A DNA stretch of 64,000 nt from Pomphorhynchus laevis. Its lineage: Eukaryota > Acanthocephala > Palaeacanthocephala > Echinorhynchida > Pomphorhynchidae. Under the pieces are notes generated by a model that saw only the letters and a program-made list of their open reading frames with translations, ran no database searches and was not told the origin of the DNA. The position numbers and the translations under genes were made by a program. Shown here one piece after another: positions 11,801 through 23,169 of the stretch. The stretch spans positions 1-64,000 of the forward strand of contig WNNJ02000556.1 of NCBI GenBank assembly GCA_012934845.2, given 5' to 3'. The first letter of the stretch is position 1. Each line of letters begins with the position of its first letter.

Positions 11801-12640
11801 AAGGATTTTTAAGTATTACGTTATGTTATTACGTTAATAGTATTTTCATTAATTTCTTTGAGCATTCGAAAAAATCACAATTTCAATTGTGAATTGTGTA
11901 ATTATTAAAATATGTTAATTTATGATATATGCAATTAAACCAATTAAATTTATATTTTATATCATACCAATTTACAATTTAATTAATTTATACAATACAG
12001 CCTAGAAGTAAAATTTGTTTCTTAAATTAAAATAAAAAAAACTTATCTGAATTTGATTTTTTTCGCTGTCGATTTAAAAATAATAAGGCGTCATGAAACT
12101 TTTTTGTATGACAAAAAGTTAAGAAAACGAAGAATGTTAAAAGGCTTCAAATGTGCAAGGTTATTTCGTTGTTACCTTAAACCATGTAAACTTGTGACCT
12201 TTGCTTATAAAAACCATTTCAAAGCGAAAAAAGAAACATCATTTTCTTAGTACATGAAAATAAATTTTAAATTAACGACATTGCAGTAAATGTTTGTGTG
12301 AAGAGACCTTGAATACATGATCGATAAAAATAAATTCTTGCTCGCACCGACAATCTCGTCTTTCCAATAAAATAAATACCACGGATAATTTAATTATCAT
12401 CGAGGAAATCTAACGATTTTTTTGGATTTCGATTACACTTGATTTGATTAAGTCAGGTATAGACGTAACAGCGTCTTCAGAAATATAAAATTTCTTAGCA
12501 TCAAGTTTCTTAGCTAAAGTTGTTTGTACCTGGTTTAAAAATCAGGTACAAACAACTTTAGCATTTTATATTGTCACAATGTATTATTACCACGGAGATC
12601 TTCTCAAGTGAAAGTGGTCTTGAATTTCGTGAATGTCATC
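11800..12640. other. AT-rich stretch with one perfect 20-bp palindrome
   Basis: No coding signal. At 12,513-12,532 and 12,543-12,562 the arms gctaaagttgtttgtacctg and its complement pair perfectly over 20 bp around a 10-base loop. Upstream, gcgtcttcagaaatat is a weak match to second-family PLE termini. Nothing else recognised. Confidence 0.6.
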
Positions 12641-15600
12641 CAAATAAACCCATGTTTTATTGAATTTATGTAATTTTGGATTCCATTATAATATCAATAT
12701 GATTTTATTATATAATTCAAACTTTATACCCTTTTTATACACCTTGTAATAATTGCTGCATTTACCTCTATAAAAATTTGTTTAACAATTTTTTTAATCA
12801 TATCATTTTCTTAATATTTTTTGAATTTATATATTTTACGGTTTACTATTTGATTTTATTGATTTTTTGTAGTAAATTAGTTTAAAATATGTATCTATTA
12901 AATTATTTTAATAATTTTGAATAAAAACAATATCGTTACAAATTGTTACAATTCGTTAAATTTCATTAGTTCATATATTATACTTTATATAATAAGGTAT
13001 GCATGAATGATCATGCAAAAATATGTTTCTTGTAAATTAAAATATTTCATCTTTACGATATAAATTAAAAGTAGTTTTAATTGATGGTAATTTAATGTTC
13101 ATATCTAGATATATATACCTTCTTTATCATTTATATAGGTTTTAAGAATAATGCTTTCTGGATAAATTTGTGCACTAATTGAATAAAAATTATTAGAGTT
13201 AAATGCACATATATCGAATATATCATCAATATATCGAATATATTGATGATTTTATTATTAATTACTTGATGGTTTAATTTTTGTTATATATGCGTTATAG
13301 CATATATATGTGTCTTTTACCGAATATAAGATTAATTAATTTTTCTAATGCATTTTTAATATCTGCTAAATCTAGATTTGTATAAAGCGTACTAAAATCG
13401 TACGTATTTATATTCTGAAAATTTATTCCTTTTCCGTGTTCCAAAAATTCTTTTGTAGAATTAATACTGAAATAGTGTTTTATACCAGTATTAATTTCAA
13501 TTACCCTACAATATTTTTTGAAGTGTGTTTAAATTACATTAAGTATTTTATTCATACAAACAGGAAGTGGTTTTAATGTACATTTAAAAGCAGTATATAT
13601 GAACCTAGGTTTTATTGGATTTTTATGTAATTTTGGATTCCAATATAATATAGGTATAGTTTTATTATCTGATTCAACCTTTATACCCTTTTTATCCATT
13701 ATAGAACAGTGACTTGTAATAATTGTTTCTAAATTTAAATCACTACATTCATATGTTGTGTTTATATTTAAATCATTATAATTAACTTCTTTCATCAGTA
13801 TATCATAATAAAGCTTTTTGAAAAAGAAGGCAAAGTTATTACTAGCTTTATCAATAGTTGTTATTATATAGTTATGCTTTAATTTAGTAAGTTCTGTATA
13901 CATATCTTTATTAATTTGATCTTTCCTTTTATAATTGTTTGTTATTTTCATTTTCTCTCTAATTTTATCTAATATATAAGTTTTCCAAATGTTTGTCTTT
14001 TATGTATTTAAGCTTTTACTATTAACCAGTTTATCAAAGTAAGCATTTAAGTAATTATATTACGAATTGTAAATTTTATTTTTTTTTGGTTATTATTATT
14101 TAATCTATATTGATACCCTTTAGGATGGAGATCGTTTCTTACAGCATTTGGTATGACTTTAAGAAGATTAGCGTGTATGATAGGTGAATTCGACATCAAA
14201 ATATCCACAGAGCACATTGAATCAAGTAGATTGAATGCGTATACCGTTAGTCGACTTATACCGCTGAACAAGAACCCGGGAGTCCGGCCGGTGGGAATTG
14301 GGGAAGTGCTACGCAGGATAATAGGCCGAGCAATATTCGAACATATAGGCGATGATTTAAAAAATGTATGCAGATCTGTACAGTTATGTGCTTGACAATG
14401 CGGAGGAACCGAGATCGCCATACACACAGTTCGATCTCCCTTTTCAACTTCCCCTGATAATTGCCTTCTTCTGTTGGACGCTAGAAACGCTTTTAACTCT
14501 GTTAATAGATCGCTCACCCTCGAAAATATGAAGTACATCTGCCCGTCCTTGAGTATAATTCTGAATAATACATACGCAAAGCCATCACAGTTAGCAGTCG
14601 GTGGGATCTCTTTGATGTCAGCTGAAGGATTCACTCAAGGAGATCCTCTATCGATGGCAGCCTTTGCTGCCGCGTCCTTACCGTTTATCGAAAAGCTGAG
14701 ACAAAATTCTCCTAGTGCTCAGCACTATTTGTATGCAGATGCTGCTTGCGTAGGAAATGCAGAAGATTTAGTAAAGGTGTGGGAGCTAGTAAAACGATAT
14801 GGACCAGCTTACGGATACAACGTAAATCCGGAAAAGTGTGTAATTTTAACACGAGAAAATATTGGAGATACAAATCTTTTTGAGGAAACTGGATTACAGA
14901 TCCGAACAGATGGAGTCAAATACCTAGGCAGTTACATCGGAACGAACAACTATGTTGAACATCAAGTAAAGGAAAAAATTAGAGAATTCAAGGCGGACGT
15001 ATCAAAACTAGACGATTTAATTACGGATAATACTTTTGCAGCGTATCTTATGTTAAATAGAGTTTTCCAACACCAATGGACATATTTGAAGAGAACATGC
15101 GATACAAAGATTGAATGGTTTAAACCTCTAGAAAATGAACTATTTCAAAACATAATTACTCGGATACTTGGTATAGAAACTATGAATGAAAAATCTAAAT
15201 CAATAATTCATCTACCATATTTCCTAGGAGGTTTGGGATTAATGAATCCAGCTGCGGAAGGCGAGAATGAATATCGAGTTTCGTATTAAATGTGCAAACC
15301 AAGCATCGATGGACTGAGAGGAAACGAACTACGTAATAAACAAAAAATATTACAAAATGAAGCGCATAATCAGAATAAGATTAAACAAAAGCTGGATCAA
15401 CTCAAAATCATTAATTCTTCGGAACGAGATCTTAGAACAATATTAATAAACGCAAGTGTCGAAGGAGCCTCGGCTTGGCTTACTTCACGAACTTATACGG
15501 ATAACAGACTTCTGAATTCACAAGAGTTTGGAGATGCGATAGCAGTGCGATATGCATGGGAGCCTAAAACCCTAACTGGCTTTTGCACATGTGGTACGGA

Positions 15601-17135
15601 TTTAAATGTAACACATGCATTGTCGTGTAAATGTGAAGGTCTCAATTACATTAGACATAATATAGAAGTCGATGAAATTATCAAAACGTTAAACAGAATC
15701 TGTAAACTAGTGACGACGGAACCTATATTACAGCCAGTTCCGCATTCTATAAATTTTGACAGATCGACTACTATGAAGGATAGAGAGAGACCAGAGCTGA
15801 TATTTGTTGCAATGGGCTATATGGGAATATCTGAAGGCGGTCCTATATGGACGTGTGTGTCTTCAACAATTTAGTACCTTCATATTCCTTAGAGCGCATG
15901 ACTGATCCATTTACATACCATGAAAGTCGAAAAAACGCAAAGTACGCAGAAAGAATTACAAGAATTGAGCAAGCGGCATTCCACCCGATGATTTTCTCGA
16001 CAGTTGGAGGAATAGATCCTGTAGCAAACAGAGTGATTAAGCGGATTGCCACTAGATTGGCAGAAAAAGACGTAGATAGGCATGATGACTGTATAAGAAG
16101 AATAAGAACAAACATTTCGATATATATTGCAAAATCAGTGTCGGTGACGTTAAGGAGGAAAAATTACAAATGTTTCAATCACAACTGAGTAATAAGGATT
16201 ATAACGAAGATATAGGGACAAAAATATTATATTCTGACATTTATAAATCCCATTTGAGGGTAACTACTAATTTGTAAATAATATTTTGAAAAATAAATAA
16301 ATAAAAAAAATATTTATACCCTTTTGATAGCAGCTTTCTTAATTCACAATTCTCAATTAATTCTAGATTATGGGTACATATATGTTCATTTATTTTATCA
16401 AAACTAAGACTTTTACAATTGCATTCTGTTTCCATTATGTTTCTAATATTATCGTTACATATTGATTTTAATTCTTTATTATAATTACAAATTTTTCGTC
16501 CTAATGGTGGTAGGAGTTTATACCTTATTTTAGGAATATATTTACTTAAATCTGACCCTATTATTTCTTTACTTTTAGAATTATTTAAAAGTCCGGCTAT
16601 ATTTATGTTATCTATACATTTATTAATGGATTTAATGGTCAGTATATATTTTCTGTTGTTATTATTATTAACATTTATTGTACGATTGTAGTATTTTGTA
16701 TTACAATAACTGTCTATTATACAACTTAGCCTATCATAGTCGTTAATTAATTTTTGATTTATTGAACATGTGATATCTTTAGAATAACTTCTTATATTTA
16801 CATAAAGATCTTTTAGCTTATTATCACTTAAAAGTTGTTTTAATTTCTAATTGTTCATTTATATACATATCTTTTTTAATATTTTTAACTCTATTTTTCC
16901 TATTCCTTTTATCACCATGACTTCTTGGTTTGCGTTTAACCGGATTATTATAATAGAGTTGTTTATTATGTATTATACTACTTCTGCCAATTCCTTGTAC
17001 CACGTCATTCAATCCTAATGGGTACATGGAATTAAGCGTTTTAATCCAAAAATCTTCTTTTTCTAATAGTTTTTGATTTAATATTGTCTTATTTACTTCA
17101 ACAATACGTTCTAAAATAAATAATTTACAATATAA
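12640..17135 (-). mobile_element. Naiad-type Penelope-like element, copy A, split by a LINE
   Basis: On the minus strand the element reads from about 17,135 (5'-truncated inside the endonuclease, at the ILNQKLL block) through LNSMYPLGLNDVVQGIGRS, a Lys/Arg-rich linker, and METECNCKSLSF to LSKGYKY at about 16,311. It resumes at 14,121 with the rest of the reverse transcriptase: TTIDKASNN, ILYWNPKLHKNP and a catalytic DFSTLYTNL block near 13,350. Between these halves sits a restriction-like-endonuclease LINE. Part of the later RT is lost; 3' sequence continues to about 12,770, and a separate small piece of the WNPKLHK region lies at 12,640-12,740. The protein-level order endonuclease-linker-RT is the permuted order of Naiad PLEs. 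Non-functional. Confidence 0.8.
14122..16310 (+). mobile_element. Restriction-like-endonuclease LINE (family A) inserted in Naiad copy A
   Basis: A 5'-truncated non-LTR retrotransposon. RT motifs in order: NPGVRPVGIGEVLRRIIGRA, LLLDARNAFNSVNR, AEGFTQGDPLSM and LYADAACVGN (normally YADD, so a catalytic Asp is changed). Then come VKYLGSYIG, LPYFLGGLGLMNP, a C-x-C...H...C knuckle followed by IRHNIEVDEI, and MDVCVFNNLVPSY with KNAKYAERI, the second half of a PD-(D/E)XK-like nuclease. Stops near 14,393 and 15,287 and a frame change near 15,840 break it. The 3' end is an A-rich tail (aaataaataaataaaaaaaa, ending at 16,310). Flanking copies tattgatacccttt (14,108-14,121) and tatttataccctttt (from 16,311) are a 14-bp target duplication with one mismatch. 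Related proteins are common in cnidarian and other invertebrate genomes. Confidence 0.85.
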
Positions 17136-18735
17136 TTAATGAAAATAATTGTTTGAATCCGGATCTAAAAATAAAAGTCCTAAACGTTTGTAAATGCGAT
17201 TATCTATTATTAGATGTCTAGTGAACTGGACAACTTGTCTGTTGATGATTGATAACAATTTTAATCAAAAAATTAATCAACTCACCCCTTAGTTTAGTAT
17301 AAAAAAATACTATACTCTTAGTAACCTTTCTTGATGCAATCTTTGTAATAAGAGGATTCTGCACCTAAATAATAAGACTAACACCCATGAACTTTCGCCA
17401 TAAATAACCTTGAACCATTTTAGTTGAATTTCTACCTGAATCACTCTCTGATATTTACATTGAAGATATTTTTTACAAAGTTTTTAATTATCTTTATTTT
17501 TCATACAAGGAAAAATAACAAAAAAAAGATTTTTCCAAGGACACTGCTCAGCTGCTAACTGATTTTCTTAAACGAAGGACATAAATTTTTCAATTATATA
17601 GACATCGTATTTTCAGCTCGCTAATTGACAATAAAGTGTAGTCTTTAATGATTGCAACACTAACGCACTTGAAATTTCTGTGAATATTCAAAAGTTTAAA
17701 GAGATTTAATCTTTATACGCAAGGGATTTCCGAAATTTTGAAGCTCTGCTCTTTAACTACTGCACAAAATTACCACTTAAAGACAAAACAAAAGGTCATA
17801 AACAAAAGATTTAAAATTGATTCACTTTTAAATTTAAATTTACATTTAAATTAAAGCTTATTTTCTTGGAGAATAGTAAAATAACGACTTTATCATAACT
17901 GGAGACAAAATTCAATTAAATATTTTCCGAGTGTAAATTTTTAAATTAACTTTTATTCAAAATTTAATTATTACTAATTTGAGTGCATTTATTAAATAAA
18001 TATTTTTATTCAATACAAAATAAAAATTATTTTTTTATAAATAATTATAAAATATGGATAAAATAATTTATGATAAAATATGGCGAAGATAATTGTTAGT
18101 TGTTAAGTACGACAAATCAACCAACAGACTGCAAATTGTACTGGTCTTCTTCTTATTCCCACTTTTACAGCCTCAGATCCAGGGAGATCTGAGCCCCCAA
18201 CCGATCCAACACGCCACCTTCCGACTGAACCATCCAGAGTCTTTAACCCCCCCCCACGAAGAATCCAATCGGCGCAGACTATTATGTGTATTTTAACGTT
18301 TTATTAACGAGTTGTATATACAAACAATTGATCACGAAATAAACCAACACTTACTCCGCTTTTATAGCACTAATGGTGTTGTAGCGTAGTCATATTCCAT
18401 ATGATAAATATGGAATATGACTAAATATTCCAATTATTCATACTCATTCCTAATGTGGATAATTGTCTTGGTTAGCCTCGTGATGAATGTCCCCTTTGTC
18501 TAAGACTAGCGTTAGGAAAATCTGCGTCATCGTTAAAGCTAAACCACTGATTAACTGTTGCGATGATGTACTTCCTTTTCTCAAATTATATTTGTGTTGC
18601 TTTAATATTGCCCACAGCCCATAATATTTGGCTGAATAATTATGATATGGATTCTATATGTGATTTTACATATACCTAAGTTTTTATGGATGTTTATACA
18701 CCGATTTGTGTTTTGACAAACACAAAATTTATTTA
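17136..18735. other. AT-rich stretch with one GC-richer block
   Basis: Mostly featureless. At about 18,160-18,290 the base composition changes abruptly (ccagggagatctgagccc, then a run of nine C) with an open frame of about 67 residues rich in Pro and Gln and no recognisable domain. It may be a remnant of an unrelated insertion. A pair of inverted cattccatatg-type strings lies near 18,390-18,420. Confidence 0.45.
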
Positions 18736-18960
18736 TTTTATTATGTATTTTATTATTTAATTATTATATTTTGATTTAGCATTATTATGTTTTGTTTATT
18801 TTATAATTATATTAAATACGTAGACTCAGTTAGCTGATTTGATTTGTTCTACTGACATGTTATTGTTGACCTGTGTACTTTGTTTTCCCGGTAATATGAC
18901 CTCCGTTAGAAATACTGAAACTATGTATTATTGGTTACGACTTTACTATTATTTTTTCTT
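18735..18960 (+). repeat. Naiad terminal repeat, distal part
   Basis: Holds gatttagcattattatg, the end signature cgtagactcagttagctga at about 18,822, and a downstream extension (gttttcccggtaatatgac, tgaaactatgtattattgg) that matches the inverted copy at 10,640-10,755. The structured core is missing. It lies just upstream of the leader of Naiad copy B. Confidence 0.75.
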
Positions 18961-19290
18961 ATTTTTAAAAAGTTTGATGAATTATTAATTTTAAAAAATG
19001 GAGAAGCTTGCATCTCAAAGGCTTACACTTTAAAATGTAAACTGCTTCACGTGATCACGTTTAAGAGACCGGGTAATGGCCAATAGCCAGGTGGCGTAGC
19101 TCGTGGAGTGAAGGTGGTAGATTTTTATAGATCTTGATCAAGCCTGCAACCGCCTTAAGCAGGGCAGCCCCCTGTCAGATGCTGCTGGATGGCCCATTGT
19201 AAGTTTAGTCTGAGTCAACTAAACTAAAGGGCGACACCGAAAAAGCAACGTTAAAAATTATGACTTAACAAAAGTTACATGTTCTGAACC
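18961..19290 (+). other. 5' leader of Naiad copy B
   Basis: A GC-richer, structured stretch (gaccgggtaatggccaatag, then gcagggcagccccctg) ends in a segment shared with Naiad copy C: gtttagtctgagtcaacta, then gcgacaccgaaaaagcaacg, then gttaaaaattatgactta. Within it AGTTTAGT (19,202-19,209) and ACTAAACT (19,218-19,225) form a perfect 8-bp hairpin around CTGAGTCA. The part before 19,180 has no counterpart in copy C, which may have lost it. Confidence 0.6.
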
Positions 19291-21840
19291 AGATTGGAAG
19301 CATACGTAAGTGCTAATAATTTTAATTTTAGATCTTTTAAATGTAACAGAAAAAATTGTATAGTTTGTGATGTTATAAATAATAATTGTATCGTAAGTAA
19401 TACGACAAACAAATGTTTTTCATTAAATATTAATAATAATTGTAACTGCAATACCGCAGGTGTAGTGTATCTAATACAATGTACATGTGGATTGCAATAT
19501 ATAGGAAAAACATATCAAATGTTAAAAACTAGGTTTAGGCAACACATATATAATATACAGCATAATAGTCAAACTATATTTCATAAACATATGATATTAA
19601 TAGGACGTGATATAGGATATTGTAAATTATTTATTTTAGAACATATTGTTGAAAAAAATAAGGCAATATTAAATCAAAAACTATTATAACGAGAAGATTT
19701 TTGGATTAAAACCCTTAATTCCACAACGCATTTGGATTGAATGACGTGGTACAAGGAATTGGCAGAAGTAATATAGTAAATAATAAACAACTATATTATA
19801 ATAATAAGGTTAAACGCAAGCCAAGAAGTCATTGCGACAAAAGGAAAAAGAAAAATAAACTTAAAAATATTAAAAAAGATAAGTATATTTATGAACAATT
19901 AGAAATATTAAAAAACTTTAAGGAGACAATAAGCTAAAAGATCTTTATGTAAATAAAAGAAGTTTTTCAAAAAATATCATTTGTTCATCAAATCAAAGAT
20001 TAAATTCATCAAATCAAAGGTTACTAGCGAAATAGCAATATGATTTTTGTTATCGTTCAACTATATCTGATTGTTCATATATATTTAAAAATTAAATATA
20101 ATAAACTTATACAGTCATTTGACCTTGAAAATTAACTTAATAATCTTTGAGATTTTAACAAAATGTTGACATAAACATTTTAATTTTTAGAGTTTAAAAT
20201 AAACATTTTAGAGTTAAAAATATTAAAAAAGATATGTATATAGATGAACAAGAGATAATAAGCTGAAAGATCTTTATGTAAATATAAGAAGTTATTCTAA
20301 AGATATCATATGTTCAATAAATCAAAGTTTAATTAACGAGTATGATAGGCTAATTGTATAATAGACAGTTATTGTAATACAAAATACTATAATCGTACAA
20401 AAAATGTTAATAATAACAATAGAAATATACATTAACCATAAACTTCATTAATAAATGTATAGATAACATAAATATAGCCGGACTTTTAAATAATTCTTAA
20501 AGTAAAGAAATAATAGGGTCAGATTTAAGTAAATATATTCCTAAAATAAGGTATAAACTCCTACCACCATTAGGACGAAAAATTTGTAATTATAATAAAG
20601 AATTAAAATCAATATGTAACGATAATATTAGAAACATAATGGAAACAGAATGCAATTGTAAAAGTCTTAGTTTTGATAAAATAAATGAACATATATGCAC
20701 CTCATAATCTAGAATTAATTGAAAATTGTGAATTAAGAAAGCTGCTATCAAAAGGGTATAAATATAAATTAAATAATAACAACGACAAAAATAAAATTTA
20801 CAATTCGTTATATAATTACTTAAATGCTTACTTTGATAAACTGGTTAATAGTAAAAGCTCGAATATATCTAAGATAAAAATTTGGAAAGATTATATATTT
20901 GATAAAATTAAAAATAAAATGAAAATAACAAACAATTATAAAAGGAAAGATAAAATTAATAAAGATATGTATAAAGAACTTACTAAATTAAAGGATAACT
21001 ATATAATAACAACTATTGATAAAGCTAGTAATAACTTTGTCTTCATATGCAAAAAGCTTTATTATGATATACTAATGAAAGAGGTTAATTCTAATGATTT
21101 AAATGTAAATCCAACATATGAACGTAGTGAGTTGAGTTTAGAAACAATTATTACAAGTCACTGTTCTATAATGGATAAAAGGGGTATAAGGGTTGAATTA
21201 GATAATAAAACTATACCTATATTATATTGGAATCCAAAATTACATAAAAATCCAATAAAACCAAGGTTCATATGTAGTGCGTTTAAATGTGCATTAAAAC
21301 CACTTTCTGTCTATATGAATAAAATACTTAAAGTAATTAAAACACACTCCAAAAATTTATTGTAGGGTAATTGAAATTAATACTGGTATAAAACACTATT
21401 TCAGTATTAATTCTACAACAGAATTTTTAGAACAGACAAAAGGAATAAATTTTCAAAATATAAATACATACGATTTTAGTACGCTTTATACAAATCTAGA
21501 TTTAGTAGATATTAAAGATGCATTAGAAAAATTAATTTATCTTATATTCGGAAAAAATGACATATTTAAATTTACAAGAAACATATTTTTGCATGCGATT
21601 CATGCATACCATGTAATATAAAATATAATACATTAAATAATGAAATTTTAAGAATTGCATCAATTCGTAACGATATTGGCTTTCTTCAAAATCATTTAAA
21701 TAATTTAATAGATACATATTCTAAACTAGGTTACTATAAAAATAACATCAAGCAGAAAATAGTAAAATATATAAATCAACACAATAATATTAAAAATAAA
21801 CTTAAAATCATTAGCAATAAATTTTTATAGATCGAAAATA
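19290..21840 (+). mobile_element. Naiad-type PLE, copy B
   Basis: Endonuclease (19,294-19,689): Cys cluster KCNRKNCIVC, CNCNTAGVVYLIQCTCG, then the GIY-YIG core YLIQCTCGLQYIGKTYQM, RFRQHIYNIQHN, and the conserved downstream segment FWIKTLN. A basic linker follows. The RT runs at about 20,550-21,530: LPPLGRKICNYNKEL, TTIDKASNNFVFICKKLYYD, ILYWNPKLHKNPIKPRFIC and DFSTLYTNLDL. The region holding the later RT motifs (GVPM and YIDD blocks) is deleted, and the 3' coding end follows at 21,550-21,835. The element is broken in several places. The endonuclease stands ahead of the RT. Confidence 0.85.
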
Positions 21841-22205
21841 AATAATATACTTTGTATTAAAATTTAATCAAATTTAATCAGATAAAATACGTCCTTAACA
21901 CGTATTTGGCCCCGCTGCTATGTTGGGTAGAGGAGTTAGGGACCGAAATCTGATAGCATAGCAGTTCCTCCTGATGACCTCTAATCTTTATTATGATACA
22001 AAGTCCGACATTTATTAGTCAATTAATAAAAATGACGTTTATTTTAAATTTTATTTTTTTTATTTTAACTTGATTTAAATTAACAAAAATCTAAAAACAA
22101 TTATCAATTTTATTATTTAATTATTTAATTTTGATTTAGCATTATTATGTTTTGTTTATTTTATAATTATATTAAATTCGTAGACTCAGATATCTGATTT
22201 GATTC
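21840..22205 (+). repeat. Naiad terminal repeat, 3' of copy B
   Basis: Starts after gatcgaaaataaataatata. Carries the conserved core: ggccccgctgctatgttggg, then gaggag, gggaccgaaat, gcatagcagttcctc and ctgatgacctctaat. It ends at cgtagactcagatatctga near 22,180. Core helices: CTGCTATG with CATAGCAG, and GAGGA with TCCTC. Confidence 0.85.
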
Positions 22206-22929
22206 ATTTAGCAAACATTTCATTTAATATTTCATTTTATATTGAATAACGAGTCAACAAAGGAATTCTTCTGCTATATGTTTTGATGATGTTGTTTTTC
22301 ATTAGATTTAATTAAAAACAACATTTAATTTCACTGTGCAATAGATTTAATTATCCGGAGATATTTATTTTGAAATTCTCACGAATTATATTTGCTTTTT
22401 ACATGGAACATTTAGACAAAATTGAAATAAATAAAAATATAATAAATTTATTAAATTAAAATTTACTCTAAATGCAAACTGTGATTTAACGCAATACTGT
22501 AGAACATTACCAAAGAACTCGCGATATTCAAAAATCCGCATTGTTTAAATCACAAAGTATTTTTACGATGCTTACATTTTCCGAAATATAGAAATAATAT
22601 TCATCTCAACGATTAAGTTTCGTATTTACTTTGATAGTCGTTTAAAAAATGATTGCCTTTTACTATTTTTATATATCGCTAATTTTTTAATTGCATAAAA
22701 TAAACGAAATTTCAGCGAAATTATCCCGAATAAGAGTCGCATAGATCGATTTCCTCAAGTCACATTACCCTCGCATTATATCACATAATTAAAATTGGGT
22801 AATGAAAATTTTAATTATACAATAAAAATTTGATAATTTAAAAATTATTATATATAAATCAATAAAATCATTTTATATAATTATTATATATATATCAATT
22901 TTTATAAATCAATTCAAAAAAATTGATTT
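22206..22929. other. AT-rich stretch, nothing recognised
   Basis: No coding signal, and no repeat shared with the rest of the window. Confidence 0.5.
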
Positions 22930-23060
22930 TAAATAGTCGACAATGATCCATTATTTATAACGAATTATTGGAGATGGATCAAAGAAAAGAGTAAATTTCA
23001 TTTGATATTTCGATAACCTCTGTTAGCATCTTCAGAAAATTACAATGTTTTTACAAGTGC
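22930..23060 (-). repeat. Second PLE family terminus with hammerhead-like core
   Basis: Shares with 26,850, 28,190 and 51,890 the order gacaatgatccattattt, attattggagatggatcaaa, atatttcg, a short hairpin, tcttcag. On the minus strand (23,005-23,035) this reads CTGAAGA, T, GCTAAC, AGAG, GTTATC, GAAATAT: the CTGANGA and GAAA cores of a hammerhead with a stem II that has one mismatch. Hammerheads of this minimal kind are known from PLE terminal repeats. Confidence 0.65.
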
Positions 23061-23169
23061 GTTTTTAAAATCAACACTATGACTTTCTTCTATTTTTCTT
23101 TCAGTGTAAATAGGACATCTGGACTGAAAATGATTATATACTCAATTAAAAATATACTGATTTTGATCA

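Noticed and set aside
18093-18296. Pro/Gln-rich frame in the GC-richer block
   Set aside because: No domain and a C9 run; probably non-coding insertion debris.
19201-19246. Standard hammerhead in the Naiad leader (CTGAGTCA, then GCGACACCGAAA)
   Set aside because: CTGANGA is not present and stem II is not conserved between copies; kept only as a hairpin note.
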